DNA from: Moritella yayanosii
GTDB taxonomy: Bacteria > Pseudomonadota > Gammaproteobacteria > Enterobacterales > Moritellaceae
Assembly: GCF_900465055.1 (NCBI RefSeq)
Contig: NZ_LS483250.1
Span: 4,278,001 to 4,342,000 of the forward strand
DNA: 64,000 bases
Direction: 5' to 3'
Numbering within the stretch: the first letter of the stretch is position 1; each line of letters starts with the position of its first letter. A program made the position numbers and the translations under genes. This document shows positions 30,250 through 39,800 of the stretch, in pieces. The notes beneath the pieces were generated by a model. It did not search any database, was not told the DNA's origin, and was given only the letters and a program-made list of their open reading frames with translations.

Positions 30250-31671
30250 TTAATCGTCCTTAATTGGAAGTGATATAGCAATTTTTAAGCCGCCCAGTTC
30301 AGAATGCTGAGCACTGATTTTACCATTATGCATTTTGACGATGTTTTCACAAATAGATAAACCCAAACCAGAACCACCATTAGCACGACTGCGGGATTTG
30401 TCTACGCGGTATAAGCGATCAAACAGTTTAGGTAATGCATCTTCAGGCACCGCGGGTGCACTATCTTCAATGGTTAATAATATATGGTCATTAGTTTGTT
30501 GTAAGTTAATGTGTATTTGCCCATTTTCATCTGTGTAACGATAGCTGTTTTCGAATAGGTTGCCGATAAGTTGGGCCAATGATTTAGCATCTGCTTTTAA
30601 GAGTGTCGGTTGACTGTGGTCGTATAAACGTTGAATGGCAATATGCTTATCCGTCAAACGTACTTCGTTTTGATTGGCAATATTATTGATGATATTAGTG
30701 ATATCGACAGTATGTGATGTGTCGATAAGAATACCACTATCTGATTGAGATAATGAATATAAGTCATCAACTAAGCGGGTGAGAGTAATGACTTGATCGT
30801 GTAATGATCTAATATATTTTGGCTCCGGTTGTCGGATACCGTCTTCAATGGCTTCAATTTCACTGAGCAAGACCGCAATCGGGGTACGAAGTTCATGAGA
30901 AATATCGGCGAGCCATTGCTCTCGTGATAATTTCTGAGTCTTTAAGGTGGAGGTTAATAAATTAAATGCGAGGGATAGTTCGGCGAGTTCATCGTTACCG
31001 CGCACATCAATGTGATAATTAAAATTACCATTAGACAGTGATTTTGCTGCTGAGTGTAAGCTTTTTAAAGGTTTTAAAAGGTGACGAACTAATAACGCAG
31101 CAACAATAAATGAAAACAGGGCTGCCCAAGCTGCAATCCAATAAAAATTGTCCAACTGTTGGCGCAGGAAGCGTTCGGCTAAATGACCTTTAATGTTTTC
31201 TCTTTGGATAATGGATAACCAGCCAATTGTTTGTTCATTTTTGGTGATCGCAACCTTGGTAATTTGTATGTTGGCATGTAAACGACGTAAATTCTTACGC
31301 TTGCCAATAATGGATTTTTCATCTTTATCTAATAAATTAAGCCGTGCTTCGAGTCGGTTGTAATCAGGTCGGCTTTTTCTGGATGTCGGGCCTGAGTGAT
31401 CCTTGGGTCTTCGGGGATATTCACCAATATTTCGTAAGAGTCTGTCCCATAATTCTGGTTGCTGTTGTAGCTGTCGCCACCCCTGGTCGGATGAATAATA
31501 TGCGCTGATATCTTCAGCCATCGACTCGATTTTTTCGACTTCACTTTGATTAAGATAGCTTTGAAAGCCATTTTTAAAGCTATTGTTGATCAGTAATGCC
31601 ATGCCGACCATCATCAGCATGCTAATGAGCATCAACGAGATAAACAATTTATGGAAAATGGTTAAACGCAT
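30250..31671 (-). CDS. baeS: Sensor histidine kinase, BaeS-like
   Basis: 473 residues. Two membrane helices (about 8-28 and 170-192) flank a periplasmic sensor of some 140 residues, followed by HAMP, then HisKA with WLADISHELRTPIAVL (phosphorylated His), then HATPase with the N box (LFENSYRYTD), RANGGSGLGLSI and related boxes. It is the cognate partner of the adjacent BaeR-type regulator. The sensor domain contains a basic, Arg/Lys-rich stretch, with no recognisable ligand fold. Confidence 0.87.
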   Translation of the reverse strand: MRLTIFHKLFISLMLISMLMMVGMALLINNSFKNGFQSYLNQSEVEKIESMAEDISAYYSSDQGWRQLQQQPELWDRLLRNIGEYPRRPKDHSGPTSRKSRPDYNRLEARLNLLDKDEKSIIGKRKNLRRLHANIQITKVAITKNEQTIGWLSIIQRENIKGHLAERFLRQQLDNFYWIAAWAALFSFIVAALLVRHLLKPLKSLHSAAKSLSNGNFNYHIDVRGNDELAELSLAFNLLTSTLKTQKLSREQWLADISHELRTPIAVLLSEIEAIEDGIRQPEPKYIRSLHDQVITLTRLVDDLYSLSQSDSGILIDTSHTVDITNIINNIANQNEVRLTDKHIAIQRLYDHSQPTLLKADAKSLAQLIGNLFENSYRYTDENGQIHINLQQTNDHILLTIEDSAPAVPEDALPKLFDRLYRVDKSRSRANGGSGLGLSICENIVKMHNGKISAQHSELGGLKIAISLPIKDD

Positions 31672-31705
31672 TTAAGTGACCTTTGAATGAGTGAATCCAG
31701 ATTAT

Positions 31706-31881
31706 TATACCCAAGCTACTTCAAAATGCACAATCAGCAAATCGAAAGGAGCGAATATTCAAGGCATGAAGTCGAGGATTTAGTTATTCTAAATCAAGAC
31801 TTCGTAACGTCGGAGATTCATTCATTCGGTTTGCCCTACGGGAGGCTAGCTGGAATAGCATCTTGAAGTAACTTGGGTATA
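31706..31881. repeat. 176-bp MITE-like element with 24-bp terminal inverted repeats
   Basis: The ends are TATACCCAAGCTACTTCAAA plus ATGC (31706-31729) and its imperfect complement ending TTACTTGGGTATA when read inward (31858-31881). No coding region lies inside. A lone arm of the same family is at 7217. Similar ATACCCAAGCTACTT repeats are widespread between genes in Vibrio, Shewanella and relatives; mobilisation is not established here. Confidence 0.8.
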
Positions 31882-31908
31882 TATGTGCTTGTGGCTTATT
31901 GTGGAAAG

Positions 31909-31936
31909 GAAAAATCCATACAAAGATGGACTTTTC
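31909..31936 (-). terminator. Probable terminator of the LruC-lipoprotein operon
   Basis: An 11-bp stem with one mismatch (GAAAAGTCCAT and ATGGATTTTTC on the minus strand) ends in a run of five T residues, 17 bases past the lipoprotein stop. Confidence 0.65.
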
Positions 31937-31952
31937 ACTCATTAAGGTTCAG

Positions 31953-32468
31953 CTAATTAAGGCTAAGGGTGATGGTATTGCTGGAGATGATGATTTCATG
32001 GTAACTGGTCGTTGCATGCTGTAATGACACCACTTCAGCTAATAGCCTTTGTTGTTGGTTTAAAATATAAATGGGGCCTGAATAACTACAAGTATCAGAA
32101 TTTATTTGTATGACCTGGCTATCGGGATTTGGAGCAAACACCGGGCCTAAAAATTTACCGTATTGTTTATAAATATTTATATTACAAGGTTGAGCACTAT
32201 TTGAATCTATCTGTAATTGCATAGTGGTTGATGCTTGATAGTTCAAGGTACTTGATGCAGTGATATTTTGTAAGCTGTTGTTGTTGCTTGCTGTCGGAAT
32301 AAAGCTGTCTTCATCCTGGGTCAGTTCTTGCCTCGCACCGTCCACTGTAGTCGTTGCCTGATTGCCTGATGGAGTGGTCGCGTTACCTGATGGTGAATCG
32401 CTGCCGCCACATGCCGAAATAGATATACAAATAACCGTGCAGATGAATGTTTTTTGTTTAAATGTCAT
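31953..32468 (-). CDS. Small hypothetical lipoprotein
   Basis: 171 residues. A type II signal peptide with lipobox ISACGG ends at Cys20, followed by a Ser/Gly/Thr-rich linker (about 22-60) and a beta-rich C-terminal part. It starts 8 bases after the LruC-protein stop and should be co-translated with it, suggesting a partner at the outer membrane. No family recognised. Confidence 0.7.
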   Translation of the reverse strand: MTFKQKTFICTVICISISACGGSDSPSGNATTPSGNQATTTVDGARQELTQDEDSFIPTASNNNSLQNITASSTLNYQASTTMQLQIDSNSAQPCNINIYKQYGKFLGPVFAPNPDSQVIQINSDTCSYSGPIYILNQQQRLLAEVVSLQHATTSYHEIIISSNTITLSLN

Positions 32469-32476
32469 GGCGATAC

Positions 32477-34609
32477 CTACTGATACGTTTTATTTGTAAT
32501 AGGATGATTAAACCAATTGGTATTTTGCTGTCCATCACTGAGAATGAAGCTAATAAACTCTGGATAAGCAATGGAGATATCCGTACCTTCATACGCAGGA
32601 GTCCACTGACTGCCGACTTCTATCGCCCAAGGTAAATTACGCTTATCTCTGTAAGTTCGTGATGGTGGTAGTGAGCGATCATCATGCTGGCCAAAATAGC
32701 TGGTACTACCAAGATCGGTAACGGGCATATCAGCTAAATGAACTTCAAAAGCGCGACCAGGCATGGTGCTGCCGTAGAAATCATTACGACTGCGGTTTTC
32801 ACTACCAAAGATGAAAGGATCTAATGGCATAGCGGGCATCGCTGAAAAATTGATAGGTGTGATGAATGGGATGGTAATATCAAATGTGAACAGATCGTTA
32901 TTTGCACAACCAAGCTCAGTGCGATAAAAACTTAACCCACAATTACTTTTTAGAAAAGTATGTTTGAGGTTTTCTGTAATCACTAAGACAGCATTGCTTT
33001 GACCTTGTTCTAATGGTGCTTCATCTTGCAATACCAGGCCATTATGACGGAGTTTAATAAGACCTTCATTTATTTGTGAACGTGCGATTCCAGGTAATTT
33101 TATCGCAAAGCCATTGGAATAATCAGCCCCGTAGGCGGCGAGTTGCCCTGACACATCTATTCTAGCCACTTTACTGTTTTGAATGACGAGTGTGACGCGA
33201 TAGTACATCAATACATCATTAAAATCATAATCCCCGATTTCTGGCCACATATCTTCGTATGCGATGGTAACAAAATCATATTTACTCGGATAATACAAAT
33301 AGGTGGTATTGGCTGTTGTGATGTTGATTTGGTAATCTTCGACTTCACCATAAACATAACCGCCATTATTACTTATATCAGCGATACTGCCGAGGCGAAA
33401 GCGTGACCAGCTTGCGCCAGGAGTTGCGCCATCCGGTACTCGAAACAGCACATCATGACTACCAGGTAATAGTTGTAAACCACTGATGGCTCGTTCGTTG
33501 GCATCATTGAAGTCACCATCACGATTCCAGTCAAACCACGCATTGAGGTAACTCGTTGCTTCACCACCAACGACGACATTGACTTGAGCATCTAAGCCTG
33601 GGATCAGACTGGTTTTAAATATGATACCGTCTTCATCATTAATACTGACACTGTCATCTGAACTTGGATAAATTCTCGCATCGGATTCGGCATCAATACT
33701 TGAGCCTAAAAAGTAGTTGTGATAGCTAATCAAATGGCGGGCACCATTATTTGCCAGTGTGGTGCCGTAAGAGTCTGGCGCATCCCCATAATCGGTATTA
33801 GAAGAGATCACCGGAGCACTGGCACAGCGAGCTCCGTCATTACTGTTGGTCGGAGCTGCTTGGGCAAAATACACGGTCGCACCCGAAATATTATTCGGAT
33901 CAGTAATATCGGTACGATAAACATTACCGTCATTGTTGCGGACAAAATAAAGGTTACCTAAAATATCGAAATAAGCGGCACCAAACGCACTGCCGGGAGC
34001 GGTGAATCCGGTATTAGCGACGACAATTGCAGACCCATCTGTTGGGTTTATTTGATATAGATCGCCGGTCAAACTTTCAACCGCATATAAGTTGCCGTCG
34101 ATAGGATGAAAGGCAAAGTCGGCAATGCCCATGCTTTGATTCGCCCCGGTTACTTGTTTGATGGTGAGGTAGTCGGGATCGCTGGCATCCAACGACGTAT
34201 AGAAAAGACCAATATTCCAGCGGTAAAAATAATAGATATTATTGGAAATATCAGCGACATAAAAATTGTTAGATGGCGGGTTTTTAAACGGTAATACGGT
34301 GGCTTTAAAATCACGGTCAAATCTGACTAAAGAAAGTAATTGCTTATTAAATCCGTAAATGTAGCGATCGGTTTCATTGAAGGCCATGGCATTAATAGAA
34401 TCTGAGCCTAAGTTATCGTCAATTTGTATTGTGCTCACTGCACCTGTGGATAAATCGACTGACTTATAATGGGTCGCGTTATTGGTGTATTGAGATAAAA
34501 ATGCCTCGGTAGGGCAGAGGTCAAAAGGCGCGGCGTAGAGTAAATTTGGTACCGTTACATAGAATAATAACGAGACGAATATATAACGTATGTAGGCAAA
34601 TTTAATCAT
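32477..34609 (-). CDS. LruC domain-containing exported protein with GEVED domain
   Basis: 710 residues from the chosen start MIKFAYIRY, which has AGGA 8 bases before it; upstream in-frame ATGs at 34639 and 34624 lack proper spacing. A signal peptide ends near LLYA. Residues about 20-270 resemble a DUF6923-like propeller of repeated YAVESLTG/YQINPTDG strands. A GEVED domain follows (DYGDAPDSYG through YGEVEDYQI), then a C-terminal LruC domain beginning YYPSKYDFVTIAYEDMWPEIGDYDFND. LruC proteins are surface or secreted proteins known from Leptospira and marine bacteria; function is unclear. It shares an operon with the following lipoprotein. Confidence 0.82.
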   Translation of the reverse strand: MIKFAYIRYIFVSLLFYVTVPNLLYAAPFDLCPTEAFLSQYTNNATHYKSVDLSTGAVSTIQIDDNLGSDSINAMAFNETDRYIYGFNKQLLSLVRFDRDFKATVLPFKNPPSNNFYVADISNNIYYFYRWNIGLFYTSLDASDPDYLTIKQVTGANQSMGIADFAFHPIDGNLYAVESLTGDLYQINPTDGSAIVVANTGFTAPGSAFGAAYFDILGNLYFVRNNDGNVYRTDITDPNNISGATVYFAQAAPTNSNDGARCASAPVISSNTDYGDAPDSYGTTLANNGARHLISYHNYFLGSSIDAESDARIYPSSDDSVSINDEDGIIFKTSLIPGLDAQVNVVVGGEATSYLNAWFDWNRDGDFNDANERAISGLQLLPGSHDVLFRVPDGATPGASWSRFRLGSIADISNNGGYVYGEVEDYQINITTANTTYLYYPSKYDFVTIAYEDMWPEIGDYDFNDVLMYYRVTLVIQNSKVARIDVSGQLAAYGADYSNGFAIKLPGIARSQINEGLIKLRHNGLVLQDEAPLEQGQSNAVLVITENLKHTFLKSNCGLSFYRTELGCANNDLFTFDITIPFITPINFSAMPAMPLDPFIFGSENRSRNDFYGSTMPGRAFEVHLADMPVTDLGSTSYFGQHDDRSLPPSRTYRDKRNLPWAIEVGSQWTPAYEGTDISIAYPEFISFILSDGQQNTNWFNHPITNKTYQ

Positions 34610-35176
34610 ATTTTCATTCCTCATTCCTTGGAAATGCATTTTGACGAGTGCCTAAGTTGTAATGCATATTTTAAGCCAATTGCTATTTACCGTATAAACA
34701 ATGATTTACTCGGTTTGGCCTAATCAGATTTTGCAAATTGCAAAGCATAATGAAAATCAATTTGCAGATGCGGGTATTGTCATGGTGTAGTCGTCAGCGA
34801 GGGTTAAGTTCATTTATAACATCAGTATTTATGCATTAATGCTGGAGTTTTCGGGTTAGATCACACGTGTAAGTTTGGGTCATACCTTGTCGTTTAGAAG
34901 GCTAAAATACGCTTTTGTGCCGCTAAACATGATCGAGTTAACATTATATTTTACATGCTCGTTTAACAATCCTTAAATACGCCCTAGTTAAGTGATCTGA
35001 CTCATAAAAATCTCCGAGTGCTTTTTTCTCAGCCTTTTTCATCCTCCTTAAATTAACCGGGGGTGGAGGAGGTCAGTTATTTTAAAACATCTTAGTATGA
35101 ATTTGTCTTCGAGGCTGTGAGCAATGAGACTACCGCCTTAAAAATGAAACCAAACTCTTTCAAGGATTTAGAATAT
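34610..35176. other. Divergent intergenic region, LruC gene and lamB remnant
   Basis: About 570 non-coding bases. It holds the second copy of the 34-bp motif (34924-34957) and an AGGA-rich stretch before the maltoporin remnant. No small gene was convincing. Confidence 0.4.
34924..34957. promoter_or_regulatory. 34-bp conserved motif, copy 2 (upstream of lamB remnant)
   Basis: TAAACATGATCGAGTTAACA plus 14 bases, 30 of 34 identical to 28085-28118, again preceded by GCTTTT at the same distance. It lies about 220 bases before the maltoporin remnant. It contains two AACAT direct repeats 14 bases apart. Regulator unknown. Confidence 0.5.
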
Positions 35177-36312
35177 ATGAAAAATTTAAATCGTGTTGCA
35201 ATTGCTGTATCTGCTGCCTTACTCGTTTGAAAAAATAAGATTGGTCGTCTAGGTAATGAAAATGACCTGTACGTAGAGTTTGGTTTCCGCCAAGAATCAC
35301 CAAAAATAGAGGGTATGGAAGATCAAAAATGGGTTGTCGACGCGATGATAGCGCAAGGCAACTCAGGTAATAATGGTTGGGAAGATGGTGACTTTAACGT
35401 TGCGCAATTTAACGTGCAAGCAACGGGTCTGATTGCGAGTGATAAAGAAGCCACAATGTGGGCGGGTAAACGTGACTACCCACGTAAAGATATTCATATT
35501 ACCGATTTCTACTTCTTAAATACATCTGGTGGTGCTGGTGGTGGTATTGAAAACTTAAGTGTTGGCCCTGGTAAATTATCACTGGCGTGGTTGGTAAAAA
35601 ATCAGAGTCGGTAAATGGCCATATCCTTGATGCATGTTATGCGGGTATCAACCTATGGAACAATGCGACGTTAGAAGTTGCTGCGGTATATAACTTTGCT
35701 AATGAAAAAGAACATCAAACCGTTAAAGCGGATGATGGTGTGATGTTAACCGCTATTTTACAGCAGGGCTTAAGCAACGGTTTTAACCAAACTGTATTGC
35801 CATACGGTACCAGTTCGTATAGTGCTCAGATGGCTGATTTAGGCTCTGGTGCATGGTTTGACCGCTCTGGTGATAAGAATGACGCGAAGGGTTACCGTCT
35901 GATTAACTGGGGTGTAGTGAGCTTTGGCGATAACATCGAAGTTAGTCATCAATTAATGTATGCAGCATCAACGGATGCGGAATACAGTGATGGTATTAAA
36001 AATAGCAAAGTAACAGTGAATGGCGATCATAGTTTAATGAGTGTTGTTATTCGTCCTATGTATAAATGGAACCAAAACATGAAGACGATTCTGGAACTTG
36101 GTGTGTTCTCTGAATCGTATGATGGTCGTGAAGATAAAGGCGGCAGCAAAATGACTATTGCTCAAGCATGGTCAATGGGTGACAGTTTCTGGGCGCGACC
36201 TGAACTACGTGTATTTGCGTAATATTTAACGGATGACGAAGGTACAACTATGGGCTCAAGTAAAGGCGATAGCGACTATACTATAGGTATGCAAGTTGAA
36301 GCTTGGTTCTAA
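35177..36312 (+). pseudogene. lamB: Maltoporin (LamB) pseudogene
   Basis: The start MKNLNRVAIAVSAALLV is a signal peptide that hits a TGA at once. After it, IGRLGNENDLYVEFGFRQE, MWAGKRDYPRKDIHITDFYF and GGIENLSVGPGKLSLAW are unmistakable LamB strands. A frameshift near 35590 moves to a second frame (LDACYAGINLWNNATLEV), a TAA interrupts at 36220, and the normal beta-barrel ending YTIGMQVEAWF follows in the same frame. So there are at least three inactivating lesions plus missing sequence after the signal. Intact LamB is about 420 residues. An AAGGA site still precedes the ATG. No other maltose genes are nearby. Confidence 0.88.
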
Positions 36313-36395
36313 TACCTTGTGTACAGCGTGCATAAGTAACAAGCAAGATAGTTAAAGGGGAGTCATTTTTGTTTGCAGCAAAAACCCCGAATCAT

Positions 36396-36434
36396 AAAAA
36401 TGCCTAATGGTGAAAGCTGTTAGGTATTTTTTTT
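36396..36434 (+). terminator. Terminator of the former lamB gene
   Basis: A stem of about 10 bp with a wobble (AAATGCCTAA with TTAGGTATTT) followed by eight T residues, about 85 bases after the old stop codon. Confidence 0.7.
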
Positions 36435-36887
36435 GAGGCTTTGTTATTTGAAGCAATCGCAGCAGAAATTGTATCTCAAAAATTCAGAATGCTGCAAGTC
36501 CAATATTGGCGGTCTAATGGGGAAAAGTGAAAGCCTTACATAACTTAACTGAAATTTAGGGGCTCAAATAGCCAATATGACATATTGGCTATTTTTATTT
36601 AAAGGTGGAATTAACGCGTCGTTTCTTTATTATTTTATGGTCAGTTGATGTCAGATAACATTTTGATAAATAATATAATTATGGATCAATAATGTGAGCG
36701 GTAATAAAAAATCAGCGTTCGATCTGCTGACTATCTCATGTTTCAACGGCTCATACCTGCTGTATTTTTAAATTACCGACGTGGACAGTGTTTCAAATCA
36801 AAGCATTTTTCACTGTTTTGGGTAGATTGGCAAGATAACCAAAATAATGCAGAGCATAGACCTGCATATAGTTGTAAAGAGGCAGCA
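36435..36887. other. Region upstream of the formate dehydrogenase fusion
   Basis: About 450 bases. An open frame continues upstream from the formate dehydrogenase gene to 36738, but its residues look random and the family begins at the ferredoxin domain, so I treat this as leader and promoter. An AGCCAATATGACATATTGGCT dyad (about 36566-36590) is a likely hairpin of unknown role. Confidence 0.4.
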
Positions 36888-39800
36888 ATGATAAATGTCA
36901 CGTTCAATGGACAAATATTTTCCGTAAATGCGCATCAAACTCTACTTGAAGTGGCAACAGACTGTAATGTTGACATTCCGTCACTGTGTGGCTTGAATAA
37001 ACATGGCGAGAAAGTGTCATGTGATCTTTGTGTCGTCGATATTGCCGGGCAAGGTATTCAACGCGCTTGTGAGATGACACCTGTCGAGGGTATGGCTGTC
37101 ACGACAACATCTGCAACCTTGTCTGCGTTACGTCAAAAATCGTTAAACCGTATTCTCTCTGATCACTATGCAGATTGTGAAGCGCCATGTCAGACTGCGT
37201 GTCCTGCAGGTGTCGATATTCAATCTTACCTTTACCATATTTCCCAAAACGACCATGCCAAAGCCGTCGAAGTGATTAAACGTACGCTACCAATGCCGTT
37301 GTCGATTGGTCGCGTGTGTCCGGCATTTTGTGAGATCGAGTGTCGTCGTGGTTTGGTGGATGAACCTGTCGCCATTCGTCAATTGAAACGCCATTCCGCC
37401 GATATTGATTTGGAAGCGCAAGCACAATACGTGCCGCTCAAGAAACCGCTAAAAGGTAAATCCATTGCCGTTGTCGGCAGTGGCCCTGGTGGCTTGACCT
37501 GTGGTTATTACCTCACGAACGAAGGTTATGATGTCACCGTATTTGAAGCTATGCCAGATGCGGGGGGTTGGCTACGTTATGGCATCCCTGAATACAGATT
37601 ACCAAAAGCCATTCTTGCTAAAGAAATCGAGATCATGTGTCGTAACGGCATGCAGGTGCTGACCAACAAGAAATTGGGTGATGACTTTACCTTAACTCAA
37701 CTAACCCAAGACTATGATGCGGTGTGTTTGGCTGTTGGTGCGTCGCAAGCCGTCGATATGCAATATAGCGGCAGTGACTTTGATGGCTGTTATTTAGGGG
37801 TTGACTACCTCAAAGATTACGTGACTGACGGCCACTACACCACAGGTAAAAAAGTAGCGGTTATTGGTGGTGGTAATACCGCAATTGACTGCGCCCGCAC
37901 CGCAGTGCGAGATGGCGCTGATACTACATTGATTTACCGTCGTACTCGCGCCGAGATGCCTGCGGAAGATTATGAAATTCTGGAAGCAGAACATGAAGGG
38001 GTGAAATTCCACTTTCTGACCAACCCCGTTGAAAATATAGCGGATGTAAATGGCCGTGTATGCGAAATAAAATTAGAAAAAATGGCCTTGGGAGAACCGG
38101 ATGCGTCTGGCCGTCGCCGCCCCGAGAAAACCGGAGAATACTTTACCGAAGCTTTTGATACTGTGATTGCTGCTGTTTCGCAAAAACCTGATTTGAGTTT
38201 CATGGACAAAGAAACCTTGGACTTACCGCTGACACGTTGGAATACCCAAGATGCGCATCCAGACACTATGCATTCTGGTGTGGGTAATATCTTTAGTATC
38301 GGTGATTTTCGTCGTGGTCCTGCGACAGCGATTGAAGCGGTTGCTGACGGCCGGATTGCGGCAGAAGCGATCGACCGGTTTTTTGCCGGTGATATGGACA
38401 ATATTCCGGTTAAACAATTTAACTCGCAAAAAGCCCGCAAGCTAAAACAGGTGGATACGGCGCAGTTTGATCGCATTAAACAGGCGATGCGGTCGGTGAT
38501 GCCCGAGTTAAGTCCGCAACAACGCGAGTTAAGCTTTGCTGAAGTGGAAACAGGCTTTGACAATGATGAAGCGATGCGTGAAGCCGCACGTTGTTTAGAG
38601 TGTGGTTGTCAGGCCAATACCGACTGCCAGTTACGTGATTTTGCCACCGAATATAAGGTTGCTGATACTAACGTTAGTCAAGAAGGTTGTCAGAAATTCG
38701 CCGTTGATGATAGTTCTGAGTTCATCGTCTTTGATGCCAACCGTTGTATCAGTTGCGGTCAATGTGTCGATGCGTGTAACGAACAAGCGGTGCACGGTGT
38801 GCTTAGTTTCATGAAAAGTGAAGATGGTACATCAGCCAGTCGTCCTGAATGCCGTCCTGGTTTTGAAAACGGTTTTAGCATGGGTGATTCAAACTGTGTG
38901 CAGTGTGGTCGCTGTGTACAAGTATGTCCGACTGGCGCCTTGGTCGATAGCCGTGATAAATCCCAAGGGCGCATTGAAATACTGAAACCCGTCGATACCA
39001 TTTGTACGTATTGTGGTGTGGGTTGCAAGTTAACCCTGTTCGTTGACGAAGCGCAGAATAAGATCCGTTATGTACAAGGGGTAAAAGATTCACCCGTAAA
39101 CCAAGGTATGTTATGTGTGAAAGGGCGTTTTGGCTTTGATTTTGTCAGTAGTAAAGAACGGCTAACCACGCCCCTGATCCGTAAAAATGGCGAGCTACAG
39201 CCAGCCAGCTGGGAAGACGCGATCACGCTGGTGGCCGCCAGGTTTAATGCCATCAAAACCAATCATGGCGGTAATGCACTGGCGGGTTTCTCGTCAGCAA
39301 AAACCACCAATGAAGATAACTTTGCCTTCCAGAAATTCATTCGCCGGGAATTAGAAACCAACAATGTCGATCACTGTGCGCGTTTGTGTCATGCCTCTAC
39401 CGTTACTGGGCTTGAAGCATCCATAGGTAGTGGCGCGATGACCAACGATATCCCGAGTATCAAACATTCGGATATGATATTCATTATTGGCTCGGATACC
39501 ACGTCTGCCCACCCGATCATTGCATCGCACATCAAACAAGCGATCCGGCATGGCAAGGCGCGTTTGATTGTTGCCGATCCAAAACGCATCGATATTGCCG
39601 ATCATGCGCAGTTATATGTCGCGCACCGTCCGGGTACCGATGTGATGTTGATAAACGGTATTATGCAACAGATCATTAAACACGGTTGGCATGATCAGGC
39701 TTACATTAGCGATCGCACCGAAGGTTTTGATGCGCTAGCAGCGGAGGTCATGTCTGACAATTACGCACCGGATAAAGTGGAATTGATCACCGGCGTAAAA

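Noticed and set aside
36738-36887. 50-residue N-terminal extension of the formate dehydrogenase fusion
   Set aside because: Residues look random, no ribosome site precedes 36738, and the ferredoxin domain starts at 36888 with a good AGAGG site.
37970-38563. 197-codon minus-strand frame inside the formate dehydrogenase gene
   Set aside because: Antisense shadow of a conserved flavoprotein region. Its Ser/Ala/Arg-rich composition mirrors the coding strand.
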